Shown: in pieces, positions 9,016-19,536 of the stretch
How positions within the stretch are numbered: position 1 is the stretch's first letter
Layout of the letters: each line of letters begins with the position of its first letter
Assembly: GCF_001905735.1 (NCBI RefSeq)
Contig: NZ_LISW01000001.1
Coordinates: forward strand, 1,846,568 to 1,910,567
Length of the DNA: 64,000 nucleotides
Source of the DNA: Streptomyces sp. CB01249
Lineage (GTDB): Bacteria > Actinomycetota > Actinomycetes > Streptomycetales > Streptomycetaceae
Direction: 5' to 3'
The notes under the pieces: model-generated
Database searches by the model: none
Told to the model about the DNA's origin: nothing
The model's input: only the letters and a program-made list of their open reading frames with translations
Translations under genes and position numbers: made by a program

Positions 9016-12000
9016 GCGCCGACACCGCCCACCCGGCGGAACCAGCCGCCGCCCGCCTCTCGGCCGCGAAGCGGGAACTGCTGCGCCGCCGCCTGTCGGC
9101 GCGCCCCGCCGCCCGGGCCACCATCCCGCGCCGGGACCCGGACACGCCCGTGCCGCTCTCGTTCGCGCAGGAACGCCTTTGGTTCATGGAGCAGTTCGCC
9201 CCGGGCACCGCCGCGTACAACATCCCGGTGGTCCGGCGGCTGCGCGGCCCGCTGGACGCCGACCAGCTGCGCGCCGCCCTGGACGCGGCGGTCGCCCGGC
9301 ACGAGACGCTGCGCTCGCGCTACCCGGCCACCGACGACGGCCGCCCGCTGCTGGTCATCGACCCGCCCGGCCCGGCGGCCCTCACCGAGGCCGTGGCCGA
9401 GTCACCGGCCGAGGCCGAACGCCTGGTGGACGAAGCGTCCGCCGTCCCCTTCGACCTGGAGCGCGGCCCGCTGCTGCGGGCCCTGCTGATCCGGCTGGCC
9501 GCCGACGACCACGTCCTGCTCCTGGTCGTCCACCACAGCGTCAGCGACGGCTGGTCCAGCGAGGTCCTGCTCGGCGATGTGCTGCGCCACTACGCCGCCG
9601 GTGTCGCGGGCGAGCCCGATCCGCTGCCCGAACTGGCTGTGCAGTACGGGGACTTCGCGCTGTGGCAGCGCGAGCAGCTGAGCGGTGAACGGCTCGCGGC
9701 CGAGGTCGCCCACTGGTCCGGCGAACTCGCCGGGATCGAACCGCTGGAGCTCGCCTTCTCCCGCCCCCGCCCGCCCCGCCAGACCTTCGAGGGCGCCGGG
9801 TACGCGTTCTTCGTCGACCGCGCCCTGCTCGACCGGCTCACGGCGCTCGGCCGGCTCCACGACGCGACCGTCCACATGGTGCTCCTGGCCGCCTTCCAGA
9901 TCCTCCTCGCCCGCTTCAGCGGCCAGCGCGACTTCGCCGTCGGTTCCCCTGTCGCCGGACGCACCGAGCCGGAACTCGAAGACCTGGTCGGCATGTTCGT
10001 CAACGTCATCGCGCTGCCGGCCCGGCTGGAGGGCGATCCGTCATTCGCCGAGCTCCTGCGCCGCACCCGCGAAACCTGCCTGGACGCCTACGCGCACCAG
10101 GAACTGCCGTTCGCGCAGCTGGTCAGCGAGCTGAAGGTGGCACGCGACGTCTCGCGCCCGCCCGTCTTCCAGGCCGTGCTCGCCGTACAGAACTACGCCA
10201 CCCAGCGCGACGCGACGGCGGCGGGCGGCCTGAGCGCCGAGCCCTTCGGGGTACGGGCCAGCGGCACCCGCTTCGATCTCGAACTCTTCCTCCAGGAGTG
10301 GCCCGACGGGCTGCACGGCTCCTTCAACTTCAACACCGACCTCTTCGACCCCGCCGACATCGGACGCCTCGCCGATCACCTCGGCAGGATCCTGCGCTCC
10401 GTGGCGGCCGCCCCCGAGACTCCGCTCTCCGGCCTCGCCGGGCCCACCCCGGAGGAGCACGAGACCGAGACCGAGCGGTACAACGACACCGCTGTGGACC
10501 GTCCGCCCACCACCCTCACCGCCCTGGTGGCCGAGCAGATCGCCCGGACCCCCGACGCGGTCGCCGTCGCCGTCGAGGGCCGGCCCGCCCTCACCTACCG
10601 GCAGCTCGACGAGCGGGCCGACCGGATCGCCGCCCGGCTGGCCGCCGAGGGCATCGGTCCGGGCGGCCTCGTCGCCATCTGCTCGGAGCGCTCACCCGAA
10701 CTCGTCGCCGGCCTGCTCGGCATCCTGCGCACGGGCGCGGCCTACGCCCCGCTGGAACCCGGCTACCCCGCCGAACGCCTCGCCTTCCTCCTCGCCGACA
10801 GCGACGCGCCCGTCCTGCTCACGCAGCGCGGACTGCCCACCCCGCACGGCTGCACCGCGCAGATCATGCTGCTGGACGACCCCGAGGAACCGCCCCGCTC
10901 GCGCCGCGGTCCGGCCGGACCCACCCCCGACGACCCCGCCTACCTCATCTACACCTCCGGCTCCACCGGCCGCCCGAAGGGCGTGCCCAACACCCACCGG
11001 GCCATCGCCAACCGCCTCCAGTGGATGCAGGACACCTACCGCCTGGGCCCCGACGACGCCGTCCTGCAGAAGACCCCCGTCGGCTTCGACGTATCGGTGT
11101 GGGAGTTCTTCTGGCCCCTGACCACCGGTGCGCGCATCGTCCTCGCCAAGCCCGGCGGGCAGAAGGACGCCGGCTATCTGCTCGACCTCATCGCCACCGC
11201 GGGTGTCACCGTCGCGCACTTCGTGCCCGCCATGCTGACCGTCTTCCTCGCCGAGGAGGGCGTCGAACGGTGCACGACGCTGCGCCGCGTGATCAGCAGC
11301 GGCGAGGCCCTGCCGCCCGACACGGCCCGCGAACTGACCGGCCGGCTGCCGCACTGCGCCCTCGCCAACCTGTATGGACCGACGGAGGCGGCGGTCGACG
11401 TCTCCTCGTGGGAGTGCGCCGGCCCCCTGGAGACGGTGCCGATCGGACGGCCCATCGACAACACCCGGCTGTACGTGCTGGACGCCGCCCTGCGCCCCGT
11501 GCCGCCCGGGGCCCCCGGTGAACTGCACATCGGCGGCACCGCCGTGGCCCTCGGCTACCACCGCAGGCCCGGCCGGACCGCGGCCCGGTTCGTGCCCGAC
11601 CCGTACGGTCCGCCCGGCTCGCGCCTCTACCGCACCGGGGACCTGGCCCGCCGCCTCCCGGACGGCACCCTCCAGCACCTCGGCCGCGTCGACGCGCAGA
11701 TCAAGCTGCGCGGGCTGCGCATCGAGCCCGGCGAGACCGAGGCCGCGCTGCGCGCCCAGCCCCACGTAGCCGACGCGGCTGTCGTCCTGCGCGAGGACCG
11801 GCCCGGCGACCAGCGCCTCGTCGGATACGTCGTGGCCGCCGGCCCGGACGAGCCCGATCCGGTCCGGCTGCGTACGGCGCTCAAGCGGGTGCTCCCCGAA
11901 CACCAGGTGCCCTCGGTGGTCGCCGTCGTCCCCGCCCTGCCGCTCACCCCCAACGGGAAGCTCGACCGCCGTGCCCTGCCCGCGCCGCAGCTGCGGCGGT

Positions 12001-14549
12001 CGTCCGGCGCGACCCGGCCCGCCACCGAGGTGGAACGCCTGCTCGCCGGGATCTGGGGCGAGGTGCTCGGGCTGACGGAGGTCGGCACGGACGAGGACTT
12101 CTTCGACATCGGCGGCCACTCGCTCCTGGCCACCCAGGTCGTCGCGAGGGCCCGCGCCCGGCTGACCGAGGCGGGCGCCCGGCCCGTCAGCGTCATGGAC
12201 CTCTTCACCCACCGCACCGTCCGCGACCTGGCCGCCGTCGCCTCCCGGGACGAGAGCGACGACTCCCCGAGGCCGCTGCTGCACCGGCTCACCCCGCCCG
12301 TGTCCGCCGCCCACCGCACCCGCACCTTCGTCTGCGTGCCGTACGGCGGCGGCAGCCCCGTCGTCTACCAGCCCGTCGCCGACGCACTGCCCGCCGACAC
12401 CGAGCTGTGGGCGGTCGCCGTACCGGGCCACGACGTCGGTGTCACCGAGGAGTCCGTGCCGTTCGACGAACTCGCCGAGCGCATCGCGGCAGAGGTACGG
12501 GAGCGGACCGAGGGGCCCGTCGTGGTCTACGGGCACTGCGCGGTCGGCACGGCCCTGGCGATTTCCGTCTCCCGGCTGCTGGAAGCCGCCGGGCACCCGC
12601 TGGAGGCGGTCTACGCAGGAGCCCAGTTCCCCTTCGCCCGGCCCCGCAGCCGGGTGCTCAACGCACTGAGCCGCGTCGCCTCACTCGAACCGCTGCTCGG
12701 CGACCGGGTCTACGCGAACTGGCTCATCGGGCTCGGGGTGAACACCTCCGACCTCGACAAGGAGCAGGCGGCCTTCATCATCGGCAACATGCGCAGGGAC
12801 ACCCAGGCCGCCGAGGACTACTTCACCCGCGCCATCGCCGACGTGGCCGCCGGCGCGCCACGGCTGCGCGCCCCGCTCATCTGCCTGATCGGCGACCAGG
12901 ACCCGGCGGCCGACTTCTACCAGGAGCGCTACCGCGAGTGGCTGCTGCTGGCCGAGCGCTCCGCCGTCGCCGTGCTCGACCAGGGCGGCCACTTCTTCCT
13001 CAAGTACCGGGCCACCGAGGTCGCCGAGGCGGTGACCACCGTGCACCCCGCGGTGTGCGACGGCGTGACCGACGAACTGCCCGCCCGCGATCCGCGGAAC
13101 TCGTGGTGGTTCCACGGGGACACCGGGCCGGTGACGGCTGCCGAGGAGTCCGGCAGGGAAACCCCCGCCGAGGAAGCGGAGTCCGACGCCGGGCCCGAAC
13201 CCAGCATGCGACGGTTCCTCGCGGTCGCGAGCGGGCAGCTGGTCTCCATCACCGGTTCGGCGCTGACCGAATTCGCGCTGCCGCTCTGGATCCTGCTGAA
13301 CACCGGCTCCCTCACCCGGTACGCGCTCTACGCGGTGATCGCCATGGTCCCCGGCATCCTCGTCGGCCCGCTGGCGGGCGCCCTCGTCGACCGGCTGGAC
13401 CGGCGCACCGTACTCCTCGCGGGCGACCTCACCGCCTGCACCACGCAGGCCGGCCTCCTGGCCCTGCTCCTCACCGGGAACCTGCACTCCTGGGAGGTGT
13501 ACGTCCTGCTGGGCGTGCTCTCCCTCGCCCTGACCTTCCAACGGCTCGCCTACGCCTCGGCGGTCCCGCAGCTGGTACCCAAGCAGTATCTCGGCCACGC
13601 CAACGGCATCGTCCAACTCGCGTTCGGCACCGCCCAGTTCGTCGTGCCGCTGGTGGCCGTCGCGCTGATGGCCGCAATCGGTCTGGGCGGCATCCTCGTC
13701 ATCGACGTGGCCAGCTACGTCCTGGCCATCGGCGTCCTGCTCGCGGTCAAGTTCCCCCGGACGCTGCCGTGGACCCGGCGCGAGTCCCTCGTCTCCGAGA
13801 TCCGGCACGGCTTCGCCCATTCCTGGCGCAACCGGGGCTTCCGGGCGATGCTGCTGTGGTTCGCCGGGCTGAACCTCTTCCTCTCCCCGCTCTTCCTGCT
13901 CATCACCCCGCTGGTCCTCGCCTTCGACGACCTCCAGGGCGCGGCGCGGGTCGCGATGGCGGGCGGCGCGGGCGCGATCCTGGGCGGGGTCGTCATGGGG
14001 TTCTGGGGCGGCCCCCGGCGCCACCGGCTGCGCGGCATGCTCGGCCTCGCCGCACTGCTCGCCCTGGCCGGGGCCCTCACCGGGCTGCACGCCGGTCTCT
14101 GGGTGATCGCCGCCGGAGCCTTCGGCATGTCGTTCGCGCTCTCCCTCGTCAACGGCGTCTACTCCACGATCGTCCAGGTCAAGGTCCCGCAGCGCTTCCA
14201 CGGCCGCGTCTTCGCCCTGAACACCCTCGTCGCCTGGTCCACCCTGCCGCTGGGCCACGGGATCATCGCCCCGCTCGGCTCCTCGGTGCTGGGGCCCCTG
14301 ATGGAGCCCGGCGGGGCGCTCGCCCCCGTCTTCGGCCCCTTGATCGGCACCGGACCCGGGCGCGGCATCGCCCTGATGTACGTGCTGTTCGGGTGCGCCA
14401 TGCTCGGCCTGGTCGCGCTCGGCCTGCGCCTTCCGGTGCTGGCGCGCTTCGACCGGGACGTGCCCGAGGCCGAGCCGGACGATCTGGTCGGTCTGCGCGA
14501 GCGCGCCCGTATCGCCGCCGCCCGCCGCGCGAAGGAGAGCCGGACATGA
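9012..14549 (+). CDS. NRPS fused to exporter: C-A(Ser)-PCP-TE-MFS
   Basis: 1845 residues in one uninterrupted frame. The C domain has HHSVSDG at about 174. The A domain has TSGSTG near 648 and FDVSVWE at 692, giving the code D-V-W-H-I-S-L-V-D-K, the familiar Ser signature. The carrier Ser is at about 1037. The thioesterase (about 1095-1350) has GHCAVG at about 1174, so the nucleophile position is Cys instead of Ser; GDQDP and GGHFF supply the rest of a triad. From about 1399 a complete MFS-type transporter follows, with some ten to twelve hydrophobic segments and the loop DRLDRRT. The protein would release the finished Ser-ending peptide and export it from the same polypeptide. It overlaps both neighbours by 4 bp. 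Confidence 0.93.
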   Translation: MSADTAHPAEPAAARLSAAKRELLRRRLSARPAARATIPRRDPDTPVPLSFAQERLWFMEQFAPGTAAYNIPVVRRLRGPLDADQLRAALDAAVARHETLRSRYPATDDGRPLLVIDPPGPAALTEAVAESPAEAERLVDEASAVPFDLERGPLLRALLIRLAADDHVLLLVVHHSVSDGWSSEVLLGDVLRHYAAGVAGEPDPLPELAVQYGDFALWQREQLSGERLAAEVAHWSGELAGIEPLELAFSRPRPPRQTFEGAGYAFFVDRALLDRLTALGRLHDATVHMVLLAAFQILLARFSGQRDFAVGSPVAGRTEPELEDLVGMFVNVIALPARLEGDPSFAELLRRTRETCLDAYAHQELPFAQLVSELKVARDVSRPPVFQAVLAVQNYATQRDATAAGGLSAEPFGVRASGTRFDLELFLQEWPDGLHGSFNFNTDLFDPADIGRLADHLGRILRSVAAAPETPLSGLAGPTPEEHETETERYNDTAVDRPPTTLTALVAEQIARTPDAVAVAVEGRPALTYRQLDERADRIAARLAAEGIGPGGLVAICSERSPELVAGLLGILRTGAAYAPLEPGYPAERLAFLLADSDAPVLLTQRGLPTPHGCTAQIMLLDDPEEPPRSRRGPAGPTPDDPAYLIYTSGSTGRPKGVPNTHRAIANRLQWMQDTYRLGPDDAVLQKTPVGFDVSVWEFFWPLTTGARIVLAKPGGQKDAGYLLDLIATAGVTVAHFVPAMLTVFLAEEGVERCTTLRRVISSGEALPPDTARELTGRLPHCALANLYGPTEAAVDVSSWECAGPLETVPIGRPIDNTRLYVLDAALRPVPPGAPGELHIGGTAVALGYHRRPGRTAARFVPDPYGPPGSRLYRTGDLARRLPDGTLQHLGRVDAQIKLRGLRIEPGETEAALRAQPHVADAAVVLREDRPGDQRLVGYVVAAGPDEPDPVRLRTALKRVLPEHQVPSVVAVVPALPLTPNGKLDRRALPAPQLRRSSGATRPATEVERLLAGIWGEVLGLTEVGTDEDFFDIGGHSLLATQVVARARARLTEAGARPVSVMDLFTHRTVRDLAAVASRDESDDSPRPLLHRLTPPVSAAHRTRTFVCVPYGGGSPVVYQPVADALPADTELWAVAVPGHDVGVTEESVPFDELAERIAAEVRERTEGPVVVYGHCAVGTALAISVSRLLEAAGHPLEAVYAGAQFPFARPRSRVLNALSRVASLEPLLGDRVYANWLIGLGVNTSDLDKEQAAFIIGNMRRDTQAAEDYFTRAIADVAAGAPRLRAPLICLIGDQDPAADFYQERYREWLLLAERSAVAVLDQGGHFFLKYRATEVAEAVTTVHPAVCDGVTDELPARDPRNSWWFHGDTGPVTAAEESGRETPAEEAESDAGPEPSMRRFLAVASGQLVSITGSALTEFALPLWILLNTGSLTRYALYAVIAMVPGILVGPLAGALVDRLDRRTVLLAGDLTACTTQAGLLALLLTGNLHSWEVYVLLGVLSLALTFQRLAYASAVPQLVPKQYLGHANGIVQLAFGTAQFVVPLVAVALMAAIGLGGILVIDVASYVLAIGVLLAVKFPRTLPWTRRESLVSEIRHGFAHSWRNRGFRAMLLWFAGLNLFLSPLFLLITPLVLAFDDLQGAARVAMAGGAGAILGGVVMGFWGGPRRHRLRGMLGLAALLALAGALTGLHAGLWVIAAGAFGMSFALSLVNGVYSTIVQVKVPQRFHGRVFALNTLVAWSTLPLGHGIIAPLGSSVLGPLMEPGGALAPVFGPLIGTGPGRGIALMYVLFGCAMLGLVALGLRLPVLARFDRDVPEAEPDDLVGLRERARIAAARRAKESRT

Positions 14550-16048
14550 CACCGGCAGCGGCCACCACACTGCCCGCCCTGCTCGCCCACCGGGCCGCCG
14601 CCCATGGCGAGCGCACCGCCCTGGTCACCGGCCGCGAACGGCTCGACTTCGCGTCCTGGCACGCCCGGTCGGGGGCGTACGCCTGCGCGCTGCGCTCCGC
14701 CGGGGTGCGGCCCGGGGACCGCGTGGTGCTGCACCACGGCACGGCCCGGTGGACCGAATACGCCGTCGCCTTCCTCGCGGTGCTGCGGGCGGGCGGGGTG
14801 GCCGTGCCGCTGTCCGACCGGACGGCGCCCGCCACCACCGCCCATGTGCTCGCGGACACGCGGGCCCGCTTCCTGCTGCACGGGACGGGGGACGCCCCGC
14901 CCGCGCTGCCGGAGGGCACCACCGTGCTGACGGAGGCGGATGCCGACGGTCATCCCTCCGGGCCCGACCTGCCCGAGCCCGCCCCCGGTGACCTCGCCCA
15001 GATCCTCTACACCTCCGGCACCACCGGCACCCCGAAGGCGGTAGGAGCCCGGCACGCCAACCTGGCGTACGGCTGCACCCTGGACGAGCGCAGGCGGCCG
15101 CTGCGTCACTCGTCCGCCTTCCTGCACGCCTTCCCCGTCGGCACGAACGCCGGGCAGACCATGCTGGTCAACGCGCTGAACGCGTACGCCACCTGTGTCA
15201 CGGCCCCGCAGTTCACCCCGGCCCGCTTCCTGCGCCTGCTCTCGGAGCACGACATCGGCAGCGTGTTCCTCGTACCGGCCATGGCGATCGAACTGCTGGC
15301 GTCCGCCGCGCTCACCGACGCGGGGTCGTCGGGTGCGCGCGACGCCGTGCGCCTGGTGGGTTCCACGGCCGCCGCCCTCCCTCAGCCGGTCGCGCTCGGA
15401 CTCGTCCGGGCCTTCCCGAAGGCGCAGATCGTCAACTACTACACCTCCACCGAAGCCGCCCCCGCCCAGGTCACCCTGCTCTTCGACCCAGCCCGCCCGG
15501 ACTCGCCCGGCCGCCCCGCCTCCCTGGCCGATCTGCGGGTGACCACACCCGGGGGAGAGCCGCTTCCCACGGGGCGGCCGGGAGAGCTGTGGCTGCGATC
15601 GGCGGCGGCTCCGCGGGCGTACGTGGGTGAGGCGGACGACGAGGTCTTCCAGGGGCGCTGGATACGCATGGGCGACCTGGGCCGCGTGGACGAGGAGGGC
15701 TTCCTCCACTTGCTCGACCGGGAGCGGGACGTCGTCAAGTCGGGCGCCCACAAGGTTTCCACCCTCCAGGTCGAGAACGCCCTGCACGCCCACCCGCTGG
15801 TCCGGGACGCCGCCGCCCTCGGAGTGCCGCACCCGGTCCTGGGAAGCGTCGTCGCCGCCGTGGTCGTCGCCGACGACGGTCTGACCACCACCGCCCTGCG
15901 GGCCTTCCTGCTCGACCTGCTGGCCGTCCACGAACTGCCGGCCACCGTGCTGTTCCACGACACCCTGCCGCGCAACGAGGCCGGCAAGGTCCTCAAACGC
16001 GAACTGCGCCGCATCCTCGCCCAAGACCACCCCGAGGCCATCCTGTGA
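14546..16048 (+). CDS. Free-standing acyl/aryl-AMP ligase
   Basis: 500 residues. ATG at 14546 has GAAGGAGAG upstream and overlaps the previous stop. This is an ANL-superfamily enzyme: [10 protein letters not shown] (A3), YYTSTE (A5), [12 protein letters not shown] (A7), [13 protein letters not shown] (A8) and the A10 lysine in [11 protein letters not shown]. It lacks the FDxS motif with the Asp that binds an amino group, so the substrate is more likely a carboxylic acid than an alpha-amino acid. No carrier domain is attached. The likely partner is the free carrier protein encoded at 19270, giving the starter unit of the product. Confidence 0.8.
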   Translation: MTPAAATTLPALLAHRAAAHGERTALVTGRERLDFASWHARSGAYACALRSAGVRPGDRVVLHHGTARWTEYAVAFLAVLRAGGVAVPLSDRTAPATTAHVLADTRARFLLHGTGDAPPALPEGTTVLTEADADGHPSGPDLPEPAPGDLAQILYTSGTTGTPKAVGARHANLAYGCTLDERRRPLRHSSAFLHAFPVGTNAGQTMLVNALNAYATCVTAPQFTPARFLRLLSEHDIGSVFLVPAMAIELLASAALTDAGSSGARDAVRLVGSTAAALPQPVALGLVRAFPKAQIVNYYTSTEAAPAQVTLLFDPARPDSPGRPASLADLRVTTPGGEPLPTGRPGELWLRSAAAPRAYVGEADDEVFQGRWIRMGDLGRVDEEGFLHLLDRERDVVKSGAHKVSTLQVENALHAHPLVRDAAALGVPHPVLGSVVAAVVVADDGLTTTALRAFLLDLLAVHELPATVLFHDTLPRNEAGKVLKRELRRILAQDHPEAIL

Positions 16049-19000
16049 ACGCGACCCTCAGCTCCGCCCAGCACGGCGTCTGGCTCACCGAACGCACCCT
16101 GGACACCGCTTCCGCCTATCACCTGACCCTGGCCGTGCGTCTCGACGGCCCGCTCGACACCAGCCGCCTGGACCGGGCCTGCGCCGCCGTCGCCGCCCAG
16201 CACCCGGCCCTCACCACGGTGTTCGCCGCGGACGGCACCCCCCGGCCCGGCCCCGGACCCGGGCACCCGCGCACGGTCGAGTGCACCGACGGCACACTCG
16301 ACGCGCTGCTCGCCCGGGAACGGGCCCAGCCCTTCGACCTCGCCCACGGCCCGCTGCACCGCTTCGCGCTCCTGCGGCTGTCCCCGGTCCGGCACGTCCT
16401 GGTCCTGACCGCCCATCACCTCGTCTTCGACGGCGAGTCCAAGGACCGGCTGGTCGACGACCTGGCCACCGCCTACCGGGGCGGGCCACCGGCTCCGGCC
16501 GCCCCGCAGCCGGCCGCCGCACCGTCCCCCGACGCCCTCGCGGACGCCGAGGCGTACTGGGCCACCCGCTGGCGCGACCCGGCCGCTCCCGTGCTGCCGG
16601 GGCTCGCGGTCTCCTCGGTGGCTGGGACCGCCCCCGCGCCGGGCGCGGAGATCACGTGGAGCCTCGGCCCCGAGCGGGCCGCGCAGCTGGGCGCCACGGC
16701 CGAACGGCTCGGGCTCACCCGCTTCGAACTGCTCACCGCGTCCTGGCACGCGCTGCTCGCCCGCTACGGCGAGGCCGCCCCCGTCACGGCCATCGAGCTG
16801 TCGCTCCGTACGCCCGGCACGGCCACGGGCGTGGGGCTGGCCGTCAACGAGCTGCCCCTCTTCACCACCGCCGACCTGGACGCACCCTTCGCGTCCTGGT
16901 CCCGGACGGTGCGTGCCGGACTGCGCGCCCTGTACCGGCACCGGGCCGTCCCGCTCGGCCGTTCCGTACGCGGACTGACCCCGCGCACCGCGCTGACCCC
17001 GCTCTCCCTCAGCTACCGGCGGCGCCCTGAGCGACCGCGCCCCGACTTCGGTGCCGAGGTCCGCGCCGAGGTCCGCTGGCTCGGCTTCTGCGGCACCGCG
17101 CGCAACCTGGCGCACCTCCAGCTCGTCGACTCGGGTACGGAGGTGGAGGCGAGCCTCCAGTTCCGCGCGGCGGCGCTCACCGCCGACGGCGCGCGACGGA
17201 TCGCGGACCACTGGACGGCCCTCCTCGACGGCGTACTGGCCAGGCCCGACACCCCGGTCGGCGATCTGCCGCTGCTGACACCCGGTGAACGGTCCGCGCA
17301 ATTGGCAGCGCCGAGTCCGCGGCCCGAACTCACCCGGCGCACGGTGCCCTCGCTGTTCGCCGAGGCGGTGGCCGCCCATCCCCACGCGACCGCCGTCGTC
17401 TGCGGCGACGAGACCCTGACCTACCGGGAACTGTCCGCCCTGGTCGCACACGCGGCCGCCGCGCTGGGCAGGCACGGCGCGGGCCCCGGCACCCTCGTCG
17501 GCATCGAACTGCCGCGCGGCCGCGACCAGTTGGTGGCCCTCCTCGCCTCGCTGGTCCTCGGCTCCGTCCACCTGCCGCTCGACCCCGACCACCCGGCCGA
17601 GCGGCTGGCGTTCCTCAGGGCCGACTCCCGCCTCGCGCTGCGCGTCACCACACGCCCCGAGGGCCCCGGCGACCTCACCCCGGCGGCGCTGGCACCCGTC
17701 GGCCCGGACACCCCGGCGCTGCCCCCGGGCCCAACGCCCGCCCACCCCGCGTACGTGCTCTACACCTCCGGCTCGACCGGACGCCCCAAGGGTGTCGAGG
17801 TGCCGCACTCGGCGCTCGCCAACGTCCTGGGCGCGCTGCGCGACCACCTGGGCTCCGGCCCCGACGACCGCTGGCTCGGGCTCACCTCGCTGTCCTTCGA
17901 CATCTCGGCGGTCGAACTCCTGCTGCCCCTCATCAGCGGCGGGCGCGTCGTCCTGGTACCGGAAGGCGGCCACCGCGACGGGCCCGCGCTGCTCGGGCTC
18001 ATCGATCGCCACCGGGTCACACATGTCCAGGCCACGCCCAGCGGGTGGCGGCTGCTGCTCGACGCGGGGCTCGGCGACGACGCGGCCGGACTCACCGCAC
18101 TGTCCGGCGGCGAGGCGCTGCCACCCGCGCTGGCCGAGGAGCTGGGCACCGTCGGCAAACGAGTGGTGAACGTCTACGGCCCGACCGAGACCACCATCTG
18201 GTCCACCCTCGCGGAACCCGCCGTGGGAGCCGACGGCCAGGTCCTCATCGGCGAACCGCTCGCCAACACCCGCGCCTACATCCTGGACGCCCGGCTGCGC
18301 CCGGTCCCGTACGGACTGCCCGGCGAGCTCTACCTCGGCGGCGCCGGTCTGGCGCACGGCTACCGGCACCGCCCCGGCCTGACGGCCACGCGGTTCGTCC
18401 CCGACCCGTACGGGCCCGCGGGCGCGCGCCTCTACCGCACCGGAGACCTCGTGCGGCGGCTGCCCGACGGAGGCCTCGTCTGCATCGGCCGCTCGGACAA
18501 CCAGGTCAAGGTGCGTGGCCACCGGATCGAACTGGGCGAGATCGAAGCCCGGCTGGCTTCGCACCCCTCGGTCGCGCAGGCCGCAGCCGCGGTGCACGGC
18601 GCGGACGGCGAGCGCAGGCTGAGCGCCTACGTCATCCCGGCCGGCCCGGCGCCCACGGCCCAGGAGCTGCACGCCCACCTCGCCGCCGCACTCCCCGCCG
18701 CCGCCGTCCCCGCCACGTACACGGTGCTGGAGGCGTTCCCGCTCACCCCCAACGGCAAGCTGGACCGGGCCGCGCTTCCCGAGCCGGTCCCCGCGCGCGG
18801 ACCCGCGGCGGGCGGCGGCGCGGAGACCGGATCCGACCCCACCACCGAAGCGGTGCTCGCGATCTGGCGCGAGGTCCTGGAGCTGGACGATCTCGGCTGC
18901 GACGAGGACCTGTTCGACCTCGGCGGCCACTCCCTGACCATCACCGCCATCGCCGCCCGCATCCACCGCACCCTGGGCGTGGACCTCCCGTTCGACGTCT

Positions 19001-19062
19001 TCTTCGACGCCCCCACCGTGCGCGGCATCGCCGCCGCCGTCACCGCACTGCGCAAGGAGTAG
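16045..19062 (+). CDS. Nonribosomal peptide synthetase, C-A-PCP (Gly predicted)
   Basis: 1005 residues; the GTG start overlaps the preceding stop. The C domain has HHLVFDG at about 124-130. The A domain has [10 protein letters not shown] and FDISAVE at 618. Eye alignment gives the code D-I-V-Q-L-G-V-I-W-K, two conservative changes from the known Gly code. The carrier Ser is at about 963. There is no thioesterase, so it hands its product to another module, presumably the Ser-TE protein. Gene order does not fix the order of synthesis, since all three synthetases begin with a C domain. Confidence 0.9.
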   Translation: MNATLSSAQHGVWLTERTLDTASAYHLTLAVRLDGPLDTSRLDRACAAVAAQHPALTTVFAADGTPRPGPGPGHPRTVECTDGTLDALLARERAQPFDLAHGPLHRFALLRLSPVRHVLVLTAHHLVFDGESKDRLVDDLATAYRGGPPAPAAPQPAAAPSPDALADAEAYWATRWRDPAAPVLPGLAVSSVAGTAPAPGAEITWSLGPERAAQLGATAERLGLTRFELLTASWHALLARYGEAAPVTAIELSLRTPGTATGVGLAVNELPLFTTADLDAPFASWSRTVRAGLRALYRHRAVPLGRSVRGLTPRTALTPLSLSYRRRPERPRPDFGAEVRAEVRWLGFCGTARNLAHLQLVDSGTEVEASLQFRAAALTADGARRIADHWTALLDGVLARPDTPVGDLPLLTPGERSAQLAAPSPRPELTRRTVPSLFAEAVAAHPHATAVVCGDETLTYRELSALVAHAAAALGRHGAGPGTLVGIELPRGRDQLVALLASLVLGSVHLPLDPDHPAERLAFLRADSRLALRVTTRPEGPGDLTPAALAPVGPDTPALPPGPTPAHPAYVLYTSGSTGRPKGVEVPHSALANVLGALRDHLGSGPDDRWLGLTSLSFDISAVELLLPLISGGRVVLVPEGGHRDGPALLGLIDRHRVTHVQATPSGWRLLLDAGLGDDAAGLTALSGGEALPPALAEELGTVGKRVVNVYGPTETTIWSTLAEPAVGADGQVLIGEPLANTRAYILDARLRPVPYGLPGELYLGGAGLAHGYRHRPGLTATRFVPDPYGPAGARLYRTGDLVRRLPDGGLVCIGRSDNQVKVRGHRIELGEIEARLASHPSVAQAAAAVHGADGERRLSAYVIPAGPAPTAQELHAHLAAALPAAAVPATYTVLEAFPLTPNGKLDRAALPEPVPARGPAAGGGAETGSDPTTEAVLAIWREVLELDDLGCDEDLFDLGGHSLTITAIAARIHRTLGVDLPFDVFFDAPTVRGIAAAVTALRKE

Positions 19063-19066
19063 CACC

Positions 19067-19273
19067 ATGACCGAACCCAGCCGCTACCTCGTGGCCGTCA
19101 ACGACGAGGAGCAGCACGCCCTCTGGCCGGAGGGCGCCGAACTGCCCGCGGGCTGGCGGGCGGAGGGCTTCACCGGCACCGAGGAGGAATGCGTCGCGCA
19201 CGTCGACCGGGTGTGGCCGGACATCCGCCCCCTGAGCCTGCGCCGCCGCCTCGCCGACGAGGCCGCCCGGTGA
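19067..19273 (+). CDS. MbtH-like protein
   Basis: 68 residues, the family's normal size. It shows N-x-EEQ near 12-15, ALWP, the conserved Trp residues (including PAGW) and the ending WPDIRPLSLRRR. MbtH proteins bind and activate A domains. Here one serves three A domains in the same operon. The start is 4 bases after the previous stop, and the stop overlaps the carrier-protein start (GTGA). Confidence 0.95.
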   Translation: MTEPSRYLVAVNDEEQHALWPEGAELPAGWRAEGFTGTEEECVAHVDRVWPDIRPLSLRRRLADEAAR

Positions 19274-19536
19274 CCGCGCCCGCCCCCACCCCGGCGAGCG
19301 TCGCGCGGCTCGTCGAACGGGCCACCGACGGCCGGCTCGCCGCCGCGGAGCTCATGGACTCCACCGAACCCCTGGCCGCGCTCGGCGTCAGCTCGCTGTC
19401 GCTGCTGCGGCTCGCCGACAGCCTGGAGTCGGAGTACGGCGTCCTCATCGACCTCGGCGACCGGGCCCTGTACACCGAAGGTCTCGCGGGCCTGACCGCC
19501 CGAGTGCGGGCGCTGGCCGCCGAGGGCACCGAGTGA
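19270..19536 (+). CDS. Free-standing acyl/peptidyl carrier protein
   Basis: 88 residues. GTG at 19270 is chosen because of its GTGA overlap with the MbtH gene. The phosphopantetheine site is L-G-V-S-S-L, with attachment Ser at about 42; the usual preceding Asp is Ser. It would carry the starter acyl group made by the AMP ligase at 14546 and present it to a C domain. The inference rests on the operon holding exactly one orphan ligase and one orphan carrier. Confidence 0.85.
   Translation: MTAPAPTPASVARLVERATDGRLAAAELMDSTEPLAALGVSSLSLLRLADSLESEYGVLIDLGDRALYTEGLAGLTARVRALAAEGTE

Noticed and set aside
15439..19068. 1209-residue open frame on the minus strand opposite the Gly-type synthetase
   Set aside because: It mirrors the strong synthetase frame, is made of Gly/Ala/Arg/Val-rich filler with no domain, and arises from high third-position GC.
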